Shown here: piece by piece, positions 1 to 7,449 of the stretch | How positions within the stretch are numbered: position 1 is the stretch's first letter | Layout: every line of letters starts with the position of its first letter | Assembly: GCA_002292365.1 (NCBI GenBank) | Contig: DBBU01000063.1 | Coordinates: 1 to 7,868 of the forward strand | Length of the DNA stretch: 7,868 bases | Direction: 5' to 3' | Source: Flammeovirgaceae bacterium UBA976 | GTDB taxonomy: Bacteria; Bacteroidota; Bacteroidia; Cytophagales; Cyclobacteriaceae | Notes under the pieces: model-generated | Databases searched by the model: none | Told to the model about the DNA's origin: nothing | What the model saw: only the letters and a program-made list of their open reading frames with translations | Translations under genes and position numbers: made by a program

Positions 1-1
1 T

Positions 2-376
2 TGTTTGGCAGACTATCCCCCACGTATCGCCCTCGAAGGAGGCGTTGAAGGCGTTAACACTGATGCTCATAGCTGGGCACAGGGAGATGAACTGGTAAAA
101 ATTTATGAGAAATATGATCATCCCCTTTATAAAAGAATGAATGCTCTGGCCAAGGATTCAGGTCATGGCGGCATGGATGGCATATTAGATTTTAGAATCA
201 TTGAATGCTTACAACAAGGGCTCCCATTGGATCAAAATGTATATGAGGGCTGTTTATGGAGTGCCGTTGGTCCTTTAAGTGAAAAATCGGTGGTGGCGGG
301 CGGTACCCCCCAAAGCTTTCCTGATTTCACACGGGGAAATTGGAAAACGACTCCGCCGTTAGAAATTATTTCTTGA
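2..376 (+). CDS. Gfo/Idh/MocA family oxidoreductase, GH109-like, C-terminal part (5' end outside window)
   Basis: The last 124 codons of a gene whose start is left of the window; the reading frame is open from position 2, and the TTG at 5 is an internal Leu codon rather than a convincing start. Visible motifs are SGHGGMDG, then an amphipathic stretch followed by GLPLDQNVYEGCLWSAV, PLSEKSV and PDFTRGNW. This order (HGGMD, LPLD.NVYE...WS, LSE.SV, PDFT.G.W) is what I know from the C-terminus of NAD-dependent glycoside hydrolase family 109 and closely related Gfo/Idh/MocA oxidoreductases, which cleave or oxidise sugar substrates by a redox mechanism at bound NAD. The N-terminal Rossmann domain, signal peptide and active-site Tyr/His cannot be seen, so the substrate (for instance alpha-N-acetylgalactosaminide) is not established. 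The gene ends with TGA at 374-376 and converges on the esterase gene with a 31-bp gap. Confidence 0.82.
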   Translation, partial: CLADYPPRIALEGGVEGVNTDAHSWAQGDELVKIYEKYDHPLYKRMNALAKDSGHGGMDGILDFRIIECLQQGLPLDQNVYEGCLWSAVGPLSEKSVVAGGTPQSFPDFTRGNWKTTPPLEIIS

Positions 377-407
377 CAAGATTGATCCCAACAAAAATCT
401 AATAGAC

Positions 408-1262
408 TTATCTTGAAGTGATTTCACTCGAAATTTTGGATATGGTTTTTAATAAAATATGATGGGCTGGTACTGCCATATCACCGTGATTGTAACCCTC
501 TAACTCATATAATTCAACATAGGGATGGCCTATACTTTTAAGCATTCTCCAGAAATAGGCGTTTTCTTCATATCTACCGTACAGCTCCAATTCACGATCT
601 CCTGTAATTAAGATGATCGGCGGTGCATCTTTCCTGATATGTGCTAAAGGTGCCATGTGATCAACCCGAACATCGTCCCATTTCAGCTCACGCTCTGATC
701 TGACGGTAAAATGAGTGATGGTATGTCCACTGTAAGGAATCAATCCTGCAATGGCATCCGCATCTATGCCATAGGTATTGAGATAACTTTTGTCCAATCC
801 CAGCATACTAGTCAAATATCCTCCTGCCGAATGCCCAGCAACAAAAATTAAATTGGGATCTCCTCCATAAGAAGCTATATTTTTAAAAACCCAAGCAACC
901 GCCGCCGCCGCATCATCAATATACATGGGTGATTTTACTTTGGGATACAACCGATAATTCACGGCGACTACCGCTATTCCTTGTTTTTTTAAGCCTTCAG
1001 GAATAAATTTATTTCCAAACTTCAACCCTCCTCCATGGAACCAAACTACCGTAGCGAAATCTGTCGTTTCAGGTAGATAAATATCTAAAACACATCTTTC
1101 AAGAGTATACGCATCATCTGTTCCTTGCCTGTAGGACAAGTTGGTTAATAGTTGCGCCTCATCAGTTAAGATTTGAGCCGTTAACTGAGCACCATAAAGA
1201 TATAGCACTAAAAAAATATATTTTAAAAATCCCATATGTGAATTAATTCGATCTACAGTCAT
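408..1262 (-). CDS. Secreted alpha/beta-hydrolase esterase (BD-FAE / carboxylesterase-like)
   Basis: A 284-residue alpha/beta-hydrolase fold protein. The oxyanion-hole motif HGGG is at residues 76-79, the nucleophile elbow GHSAGG at 143-148 (Ser145), and the likely acid and base are Asp222 in ITGDRE and His259 in GYNHGD, so the triad looks complete. The length and HGGG/GHSAGG pair fit the hormone-sensitive-lipase or BD-FAE esterase group, which hydrolyses acyl, acetyl or feruloyl esters on small molecules or polysaccharides; the substrate cannot be read. The N-terminus is hydrophobic and ends in a signal-peptidase-like site (LTAQ, about residue 30), implying export. The ATG at 1262 is the longest start, but an internal ATG at codon 10 (1233-1235) would give a more typical short signal peptide and may be the real start. 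It lies 35 bp downstream of the large lipoprotein gene on the same strand, so co-transcription is likely. The stop is TAA. Confidence 0.88.
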   Translation of the reverse strand: MTVDRINSHMGFLKYIFLVLYLYGAQLTAQILTDEAQLLTNLSYRQGTDDAYTLERCVLDIYLPETTDFATVVWFHGGGLKFGNKFIPEGLKKQGIAVVAVNYRLYPKVKSPMYIDDAAAAVAWVFKNIASYGGDPNLIFVAGHSAGGYLTSMLGLDKSYLNTYGIDADAIAGLIPYSGHTITHFTVRSERELKWDDVRVDHMAPLAHIRKDAPPIILITGDRELELYGRYEENAYFWRMLKSIGHPYVELYELEGYNHGDMAVPAHHILLKTISKISSEITSR

Positions 1263-1297
1263 TTTTAATCATGTATTGGATACAGATTAAAAAGGTT

Positions 1298-4200
1298 TTA
1301 CTTCAATTCTTCAACCAAATAATAGCCCTTTTTATTCTGAGTCTCCGCTCTGACCTGCTTTACTTTTTCAGACGAAATCGCTGCTGCTTTGTTACCAAAA
1401 CTATTGCGTACATAGGTGAGTACCCCAGCAATTTCTCGATCATTGAGTAAACTACCAAAAGCCATCATAGGTACTTTTCCATTGTAGGATTTTCCCATTA
1501 CTTTCATTTTACCCATGAGGCCATTCAATGTGATTTTAATTAACCTTTCCTCGTCTCCAAGCACCCATTGAGTCTCTTTTAGAGGTGGGAATCCAGCAGA
1601 CTTAATTCCCTTTCCATCAACTTGATGGCAAGTTGCACAATAACCTTCCTTCGCATAAATGGTTTTACCTAAATGATACAATTCAAGATCAGGCCCCTCA
1701 AGATCCACCATGCGTTTTTCTCTGGGTTTACTTTGCTCATACATTTCAGAAACTCCCGAAATCCCAAAATTGCTGACAATGGCATTGTAACTAGCTCTCA
1801 TCCAATCATCCAATGGCAAGGATGCAACAGCCGAGAGAACTTTTTGAGCCACTTCCTCGTCAAACCAAGAAGCAGCCACAAGGGCTTCCAAACGCACCTG
1901 ACCATGGACATCCGATCCTGCTTCTATTAACCATTCTTCACTTTGAGGAATTTGAACTTCCATATAACGCATCACTCGAACAGCGGCAGCTCTCAACCTG
2001 TAATTTTCTGAATAAAATACTTCTTCAAAGAGATCCAGATCAATTTGATTGTTTCCCCAACTCACCCACAATGCTTCCAATAAATGATGATCATATAATT
2101 GATCATTTGGATCTAAATTAGCTACCCAAACCTTCAAAGCCTCGGATACCAACTCGGTCTCTTTGCCTCTCAGCGCCCGACGACTGCGATAGCGTGTTCT
2201 GTATTCGGGTAATTTCAAATTATCCAGCAGCCTCTCTGTGCTCGCTCCATTTATGACTGCGGGCACCACTAGAGGTCTGGAAGGATAAGTTACGCGGTAA
2301 ATACGCCCATGCACATGATCTCTCAAAGGATCACGTGCATTGTGTTGCATATGTCCAACCAAAACATTGTGCCAATCCACGACAAATAAAGAACCATCTG
2401 GAGCAAACTCCATATCAACCGGCCTGAAATTTGGATCGGTCCCTACGATTAAATCCTGTCGATGCTTCGATTCATAGCCCGTACCCTTCCCGATGAACTT
2501 ATGTTGTTTAGTCCCTAAAAATCCAATAGTATTATTGATCAGTAAATCTCCTTGGACCTGCTCTGGGAAATGACGGCTGGATACAAATTCTAAACCTGAG
2601 GTGGGCCTCACCCTATGGGCTTCCTCTATCAAGTTCTTTGATTTTGGTGATGAAATCCCATATGTTGGCTTAATAGATCCCGGCATCATCCACCGTACAT
2701 CTGGACCCGATGTATCACAGAAAAAGTTCTGGCCCCATGCATCAAATGCAATACCCCATGGATTGGGAATGGACAATTGCGCGGTACGCTCTAATTTATA
2801 TTGTTGCGGACTGTATCTGTAAAAACCGCCGTTGGTTGCCCTTACGGGTCCGTAAGGTGTCTCCACATTGGTATGCAAAAAGACGCCCTCCCCCATATAA
2901 ATAGCTCCTGATGGATCTACAGTAAAAGCACTGATGGCATGATGGGTATCATGATCGTCAAAACCACTTAATAGAATTTCTACTTCATCCGCTTGATCAT
3001 CACCATCCACATCTTTATATAATTTTAAATGATTGCCCTGTGAGATGTACACGCCTTCGCTAGCCAGTTCAAATCCTATGGGCAAATGTAATCCGTCTGC
3101 AAATATCGTCTGCTGATCTGCCTTTCCATCCTCATTGGTATCCTCTAGAATAAGTAATTTATCATTGGGCTTGGGATCTCCCGGTTTATAATGTGGGTAA
3201 CTTGGCATAGTCGCAACCCACAAGCGACCCTTATCGTCAAATGAAAGCTGCACTGGATTGGCTAAATCTGGAAAGGTTTCTTCGGAGGCGAAAAGTTCGA
3301 TTTCATATCCCTCGGGTACCGTGAGCGTAGCGAGGGCCTCCTCTCCATATAAATAAGTAATCTCCTCTTTATTCCTGTAATTAGTTTCAACAATAGCCAG
3401 TTCTTGCGTTTGGCCATCCGCAAGGACCACATCATAAGGGCTATTTTGCATAAAGCTCCAAATAGCTGTATCTCTAATTTGGGTAAGTTCTCTGATTTTT
3501 TTTAGCTCATCAGGATAATTGTCTGAACCGAAAGGATCATACCTCCTACCAAAGACATGCACGCCGTTAGGTATTTTAAAATCATTCTGCCAAAACCAAT
3601 TTTTATCTATCACGCGAGCTCTTACTCCCTCAAAGGCGGTCTCATCATGTTTTTTACCTTCCTGAAATAGTGCATTGGATAAGAATGAGGAAAATATGCG
3701 ATAGCCCTCTTCATTGAGTTGCATACCATCAATGGTCAATTTTTTATCTGAAAACCATTTGGTACTCGGCGTAAAAACATCAATAAAAGGTATTTTTTCT
3801 TCTAGAGCAACTTGAGCCATGGCATGGGTATACATTTTCAACCTCCTATTAATTTCAATTCCATCAGGTAGATCTTCCATTTTTGATAGATCTTGAAAAG
3901 CAATGGGAGATACCAGTACCAACTCCGGCGCATGAAAGCCATTGTATTTTTGTACTTGGGTATGGGTGATAAAGGCGTGCAATTCATCGATGAAAAGGGC
4001 TAAGCCTGCTGAATCCTCAAAGGATTCATTGAAACCAAAAAAACTTATAATCAAATCAGTATCCAACCTATCCAGCCACTGATCTGGGGTTTCAAAATGC
4101 CCTTCACTACCCGAATTTTGAGCCAGGTCATTCTGAAATTGGGCAGCACCCGGAAAAGCCCATGGCTCGTTTCTACCTGAATGAGGTCTAAAGCCAGGCG

Positions 4201-4474
4201 TATTTCCTCCATCGCATAAATTTCTAATGACTAAAAGATGATCAGGAAACTTGAGCTGTACTTCCGTTTCAAAAAATCCATAGTGCATCATTCGAGCACC
4301 TAAATTGTTACCTATTAAAGAAATTCGCGTCCCTTTAGTGATCACTAATTTATCAGAAGTGATGCAGCCGCTCAAACCCAAACCTCCAAAAAAAAGAAAT
4401 ATTAAAATTGCGAAAAAGGAACTCCCTTTTTTTTCCCTACCAATCCATAACCTTTTCAGCTTAACCTTTAACAT
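1298..4474 (-). CDS. Multidomain lipoprotein: SGNH-like + PVC-type dehydrogenase beta-propeller + HEAT-like + cytochrome c
   Basis: About 1058 residues counted from the ATG at 4474; a TTG three codons upstream (4483) is in frame but a weaker start. A basic N-terminus and hydrophobic stretch end in the lipobox LSGC (Cys37), so this is a lipoprotein. Residues ~45-270 form an SGNH/GDSL-like domain. About 385-730 is a glucose/sorbosone-dehydrogenase-like propeller of the 'putative membrane-bound dehydrogenase' type (Piru_Ver_Nterm), starting VPEGYEIELFAS and carrying two Asp-rich, calcium-loop-like segments (DTNEDGKAD ~445-453, DVDGDDQAD ~488-496). About 745-915 is helical and HEAT-like. About 925-1027 is a class I cytochrome c domain: CATCH at 946-950 (His950 proximal ligand) and Met1003 or Met1004 in VPMMAFG as likely distal ligand. 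This domain order is known from Planctomycetes/Verrucomicrobia and also Bacteroidota. The role is inferred as envelope sugar or alcohol oxidation with electron transfer through heme; the reaction is unknown. It is the first gene of a two-gene unit with the esterase. Confidence 0.9.
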   Translation of the reverse strand: MLKVKLKRLWIGREKKGSSFFAILIFLFFGGLGLSGCITSDKLVITKGTRISLIGNNLGARMMHYGFFETEVQLKFPDHLLVIRNLCDGGNTPGFRPHSGRNEPWAFPGAAQFQNDLAQNSGSEGHFETPDQWLDRLDTDLIISFFGFNESFEDSAGLALFIDELHAFITHTQVQKYNGFHAPELVLVSPIAFQDLSKMEDLPDGIEINRRLKMYTHAMAQVALEEKIPFIDVFTPSTKWFSDKKLTIDGMQLNEEGYRIFSSFLSNALFQEGKKHDETAFEGVRARVIDKNWFWQNDFKIPNGVHVFGRRYDPFGSDNYPDELKKIRELTQIRDTAIWSFMQNSPYDVVLADGQTQELAIVETNYRNKEEITYLYGEEALATLTVPEGYEIELFASEETFPDLANPVQLSFDDKGRLWVATMPSYPHYKPGDPKPNDKLLILEDTNEDGKADQQTIFADGLHLPIGFELASEGVYISQGNHLKLYKDVDGDDQADEVEILLSGFDDHDTHHAISAFTVDPSGAIYMGEGVFLHTNVETPYGPVRATNGGFYRYSPQQYKLERTAQLSIPNPWGIAFDAWGQNFFCDTSGPDVRWMMPGSIKPTYGISSPKSKNLIEEAHRVRPTSGLEFVSSRHFPEQVQGDLLINNTIGFLGTKQHKFIGKGTGYESKHRQDLIVGTDPNFRPVDMEFAPDGSLFVVDWHNVLVGHMQHNARDPLRDHVHGRIYRVTYPSRPLVVPAVINGASTERLLDNLKLPEYRTRYRSRRALRGKETELVSEALKVWVANLDPNDQLYDHHLLEALWVSWGNNQIDLDLFEEVFYSENYRLRAAAVRVMRYMEVQIPQSEEWLIEAGSDVHGQVRLEALVAASWFDEEVAQKVLSAVASLPLDDWMRASYNAIVSNFGISGVSEMYEQSKPREKRMVDLEGPDLELYHLGKTIYAKEGYCATCHQVDGKGIKSAGFPPLKETQWVLGDEERLIKITLNGLMGKMKVMGKSYNGKVPMMAFGSLLNDREIAGVLTYVRNSFGNKAAAISSEKVKQVRAETQNKKGYYLVEELK

Positions 4475-4665
4475 GACTTTCAATTAAAATTTAATTATAA
4501 AAATAAATCATTATGGATAAACTTCGTCCTGTGAGATTATTTAATTAAAAAATGAAACTGCGAATAAAGACCTTATAAAAAGGAAACCCATTCTTCAACA
4601 TGTTCTTTGATCTAAGATCATTCCTTATTATATTGATTTCATAGAAAATATTAATAAGATAAATT
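4475..4665. promoter_or_regulatory. Divergent intergenic region with promoters of both operons (inferred)
   Basis: A 191-bp, strongly A/T-rich gap between the start of the minus-strand lipoprotein gene and the start of the plus-strand [2Fe-2S] subunit gene. By position it must hold the promoters of both transcription units. I looked for the Bacteroidota sigma-A signature (TTTG near -33, TAnnTTTG near -7) on both strands and found no full match, so no promoter is placed. Neither gene has a clear Shine-Dalgarno sequence; A-rich leaders such as the bases just before 4666 are usual in this phylum. No open reading frame or RNA gene is apparent here. Confidence 0.5.
4608..4620. repeat. Perfect short inverted repeat upstream of the molybdoenzyme genes
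   Basis: TGATCT, one base, AGATCA: six-base arms that match perfectly, ending 45 bp before the ATG at 4666. The position would suit an operator for the downstream pair or for both divergent units. Arms this short can occur by chance in a region of this size, and no regulator gene is in the window, so function is only a suggestion. With a one-base centre it cannot be a terminator hairpin. Confidence 0.3.
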
Positions 4666-5136
4666 ATGGCTGAATTTAATCTCAATATCAATGGAAAGAT
4701 AAAAAAAATTGATGCCGATCCCGATACCCCTATTTTATGGGTATTGCGGGATCACCTAGATTTGGTAGGAACCAAATATGGTTGTGGAATTGCTCAATGC
4801 GGTGCCTGTACGGTTCATTTAAATGGTTCCGCCATTAGGTCCTGCTCTGTAGCTGTGAGTACGGTAGGTGATCAAGCAATTACTACTATTGAAGGCGTTT
4901 CAAAATCAACCTCAACCCTGGAAAATATAGTGAAAGAGGCTTGGTTGGCTCATGATGTGGCCCAATGCGGCTATTGTCAATCCGGACAGATTATGAACGC
5001 TACAGCCCTACTCAAATCCAATCCAAGTCCATCCGATAAAGAAATAAATCGTGCCATGACGGGTAACATTTGCCGATGTGGTACCTATACAAGAATAAAA
5101 ACTGCAATCAAAACCGCAGCTGCACAACTCACTTAA
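4666..5136 (+). CDS. iorA: [2Fe-2S] small subunit of a xanthine-oxidase-family molybdenum hydroxylase (IorA-like)
   Basis: 156 residues, the normal length for the small subunit of isoquinoline 1-oxidoreductase and related two-subunit aldehyde oxidases. The N-terminal half is a plant-type ferredoxin domain with cluster ligands Cys40, Cys45, Cys48 (CGIAQCGAC) and Cys60. The C-terminal helical domain binds the second cluster through Cys101, Cys104 (CGYCQSGQ), Cys136 and Cys138 (CRC). All eight expected cysteines are present, so both clusters should form. It relays electrons from the molybdenum site in the large subunit encoded 12 bp downstream to an outside acceptor; no FAD subunit gene is visible, as is typical of this subgroup. 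There is no signal peptide, so it is probably carried out with the large subunit through the Tat system. The ATG start is clear, the leader is A/T-rich and the stop is TAA. The IorA name states family resemblance; the true substrate may be an aldehyde. Confidence 0.93.
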   Translation: MAEFNLNINGKIKKIDADPDTPILWVLRDHLDLVGTKYGCGIAQCGACTVHLNGSAIRSCSVAVSTVGDQAITTIEGVSKSTSTLENIVKEAWLAHDVAQCGYCQSGQIMNATALLKSNPSPSDKEINRAMTGNICRCGTYTRIKTAIKTAAAQLT

Positions 5137-5148
5137 ACATTGCATAGA

Positions 5149-7338
5149 ATGACACTTGTTAAAACAAAATACAATAGAAGATCCTTTTTAAAAGTTTCTG
5201 CAGCCTCGAGTGGTGGCATGATGCTTGGTTTTAGCTGGCTTGCCAGTTGTAACCCTACCAAAGAGCAGGCTCTTTCCATGCCTGAATCATGGTTTGATAT
5301 CAATGCCTTCATTAAAATTGGAGAAAATGGATTGGTAACCATATTTTCACCAAATCCAGAAATTGGTCAAAATATTAAAACATCTATGCCTATGGTGGTG
5401 GCCGAAGAATTGGACGTAGCCTGGAAAAATGTCGTTGTGGAGCAGGCAGCTTTAGATACGCACAAATATGAGAGGCAAATTGCAGGAGGAAGCCAATCTA
5501 TTCGACGCGGATGGCAAGGCTTAAGAATGGCGGGCGCTACGGCAAGACATATGCTCATGGAAGCTGCAGCTAAGGAATGGAAGGTAACTGTATCTAGCCT
5601 TTCTACCAAGGAAGGTGTCATCAAACACGATGAATCCAATAGAACCATGAGCTATGGTCAAATGGCAGCAATAGCCAGTACACTTAAAGTCCCAGAAAAA
5701 GTTGAATTAAAGGATCCAAAAGATTTTAAAATCATAGGGCAACCGACGAAAAACGTGGATGGAAAAAAAATCATTTCGGGCGCACCCATTTTTGGCTTAG
5801 ACTTCAAAAGGGAGGGCATGAAAATCTCAATGATTGAGCATTCACCTGCCTTTGGCATGAAATTGAAAAGTTTCAATGAAGAGGTAATCAAATCAATGCC
5901 AGGCATCTCTGATGTATTGGTCATTAATACCGCCCCCAAAGAAGCAGTATGGTCAAATGTCAATGCCTTCACTGAGGTCATTGCTATTGTGGGTGACACT
6001 ACTTGGCAGGTCATGAAAGCCAAAAAGGGGCTAATAGTGGAATGGGAATGGGATTCTCCTGCTGAAAATAGTCAAGACCACGAATTCAAACTCGAACAAT
6101 CTCTCCAAACGGGAGTTAAACAATGGGCACGAAAAGACGGAAATCCAGAACAAACTTTCAAAAATGCATCTCAAGTTATTGAAAAGACCTTTAGTGCACC
6201 TTTTCTTGCCCATAATACCATGGAGCCTATGAACTTCTTTGCTGAGGTAAGCAAAGAAAAAGCTGAACTTATCGGACCCATTCAAACGCCTAAATCTATG
6301 GGGAAAAGTATCTCCAACCTTTTAGATATACCCATTGAAAATATAACGGTCATGCTTACCCGAATGGGAGGTGGATTTGGACGACGATTGTATGGAAATT
6401 TTGGATTAGAAGCTGCCACAATATCCTATAAAACGGGGAAACCGATCAAACTCATTTACACGAGAGAGGATGACATGACTCAGGGAGTTTACCGACCTGC
6501 CTATAAAGTAAAATATAGAGCTGCGCTAGATAAAAAAAATGAGCTCATTGGATTTTCAATCCGTGGTACAGGCATTCATGAAAGTCCTGTTTATGAAAAT
6601 CGATTTCCCGCTGGAGCAGTACCCAATTACTTAGCTGAAAAGATGAGTATTGATTCAAACATCTCAACCGGTGCTTGGCGGGCCCCAAGGTCCAATTTTA
6701 TTGCAGGAGCGGAACAATCTTTTTTAGATGAAGTTGCAGAAGCTGCTGGAAAAGATCCTATTGATTTTAGATTAGAATTATTTGATCGTGCTATCAAAAA
6801 TCCCATCGGAACTGATAATGATTATGATCCTCATAGATATGCAGAAGTACTAAAACTCGTCAGAGATAAATCTAATTGGGGAGTCAAAACCGAAGGCATT
6901 TACAGAGGTGTTTCTGCGTATTTTTGTCACAATACTTATGTTGCACAAGTCCTTGATATGGTATTGATAAACGGTAAACATAAAATTATGAAAGTTTGGT
7001 GTGCCATTGACTGTGGTATTGTCATCAACCCTGAAGGAGCCGTCAATCAAGCTGAGGGAGGCATCATCGATGGTATTGGACATGCCGTGTACAGTAATTT
7101 AACTTTTGATAAAGGTAGCACAATACAAAAAAACTTTGATACCTACAGTATGATTCGACACCATCAAGCACCTTCAGAAATAGAAGTGTTTTTTGTTGAC
7201 AATGGGATTGATCCCACTGGACTTGGGGAACCTACCCTACCTCCAATTTCTGGAGCATTGGCCAATGCCATTTATCAAGCCAGTGGTCAAAGATTATACA
7301 AACAACCCTTCATTCAACAGGATATCAAATTGGGTTAG
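5149..7338 (+). CDS. iorB: Molybdopterin-binding large subunit, xanthine oxidase family (IorB-like), Tat signal
   Basis: 729 residues from the ATG at 5149, close to the usual length of IorB-type subunits; a TTG at 5140 is in frame but gives an unneeded three-residue extension and sits almost on the previous stop. The N-terminus carries a twin-arginine motif NRRSFLK (Arg10, Arg11), a hydrophobic stretch, then LASC (Cys34), which also fits a lipobox. Cofactor and active-site motifs of the family follow: AGGSQSIRRGW at ~112-122, AHNTMEPMN at ~354-362, GGGFGRR at 407-413, GAWRAPRSN at ~508-516 and GLGEP near the C-terminus, whose Glu694 matches the catalytic base that activates the Mo-bound water. 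It should hydroxylate an N-heterocycle or oxidise an aldehyde in the periplasm and pass electrons to the [2Fe-2S] subunit encoded 12 bp upstream. The two genes form an operon. No XdhC-like or MobA-like maturation gene is in the window. The substrate is unknown. Confidence 0.93.
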   Translation: MTLVKTKYNRRSFLKVSAASSGGMMLGFSWLASCNPTKEQALSMPESWFDINAFIKIGENGLVTIFSPNPEIGQNIKTSMPMVVAEELDVAWKNVVVEQAALDTHKYERQIAGGSQSIRRGWQGLRMAGATARHMLMEAAAKEWKVTVSSLSTKEGVIKHDESNRTMSYGQMAAIASTLKVPEKVELKDPKDFKIIGQPTKNVDGKKIISGAPIFGLDFKREGMKISMIEHSPAFGMKLKSFNEEVIKSMPGISDVLVINTAPKEAVWSNVNAFTEVIAIVGDTTWQVMKAKKGLIVEWEWDSPAENSQDHEFKLEQSLQTGVKQWARKDGNPEQTFKNASQVIEKTFSAPFLAHNTMEPMNFFAEVSKEKAELIGPIQTPKSMGKSISNLLDIPIENITVMLTRMGGGFGRRLYGNFGLEAATISYKTGKPIKLIYTREDDMTQGVYRPAYKVKYRAALDKKNELIGFSIRGTGIHESPVYENRFPAGAVPNYLAEKMSIDSNISTGAWRAPRSNFIAGAEQSFLDEVAEAAGKDPIDFRLELFDRAIKNPIGTDNDYDPHRYAEVLKLVRDKSNWGVKTEGIYRGVSAYFCHNTYVAQVLDMVLINGKHKIMKVWCAIDCGIVINPEGAVNQAEGGIIDGIGHAVYSNLTFDKGSTIQKNFDTYSMIRHHQAPSEIEVFFVDNGIDPTGLGEPTLPPISGALANAIYQASGQRLYKQPFIQQDIKLG

Positions 7339-7404
7339 TCACTCTTTGATATAAAGTCTCATTGAATGAAATAAAAAACAATAGTTCCCTGCTTCTTGGA
7401 AATC

Positions 7405-7420
7405 TTTTTTTGCAAAAAAA
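7405..7420. repeat. Perfect T7-GC-A7 palindrome before the thioredoxin-like gene
   Basis: Seven T, then GC, then at least seven A, a perfect palindrome with no loop in the 111-bp gap between the large-subunit stop and the next ATG at 7450. It lies 66 bp after the stop and 29 bp before the start. With no loop and no G/C-rich stem it is not a standard terminator; rigid A/T tracts like this can act as upstream promoter elements or protein sites, or may simply be low-complexity sequence. Confidence 0.35.
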
Positions 7421-7449
7421 ACACCTATCATTGCCCAAAACTAAAGTCT

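Noticed and set aside
371..428. Possible terminator between the convergent genes: TCTTG-A-CAAGA at 371-381, CAAGAT/ATCTTG pair at 377-415 and AGTGA/TCACT at 417-428.
   Set aside because: The first has a one-base loop, the second a 27-base loop with only six paired bases, and the third lies inside the esterase coding end with a two-base loop. None has a G/C-rich stem plus T-run.
900..912. GCC triplet run.
   Set aside because: It simply encodes a run of four alanines in the esterase helix before the AVAW segment.
2085..2110. Cluster of TGATCA-type palindromes.
   Set aside because: Located inside the lipoprotein coding sequence and explained by Asp/His/Leu/Tyr codons in DQLYDHHLL; no sign of a separate function.
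1673..2121. Plus-strand open frames opposite the large lipoprotein gene (also 2601-2904 and 4305-4487).
   Set aside because: They are antisense to a convincing multidomain protein, have no family motifs and show unnatural composition.
4475..4665. Bacteroidota-type promoter (TTTG ... TAnnTTTG) in the divergent gap.
   Set aside because: Only partial matches, such as the TTTG at 4606-4609, were found; not enough to place a promoter on either strand.
5133..6285. Minus-strand open frames opposite the molybdoenzyme genes (5133-5342, 5367-5648, 5658-6023, 6031-6285, and 6850-7083).
   Set aside because: They lie antisense to a well-supported large subunit and show no recognisable domain or start signal.
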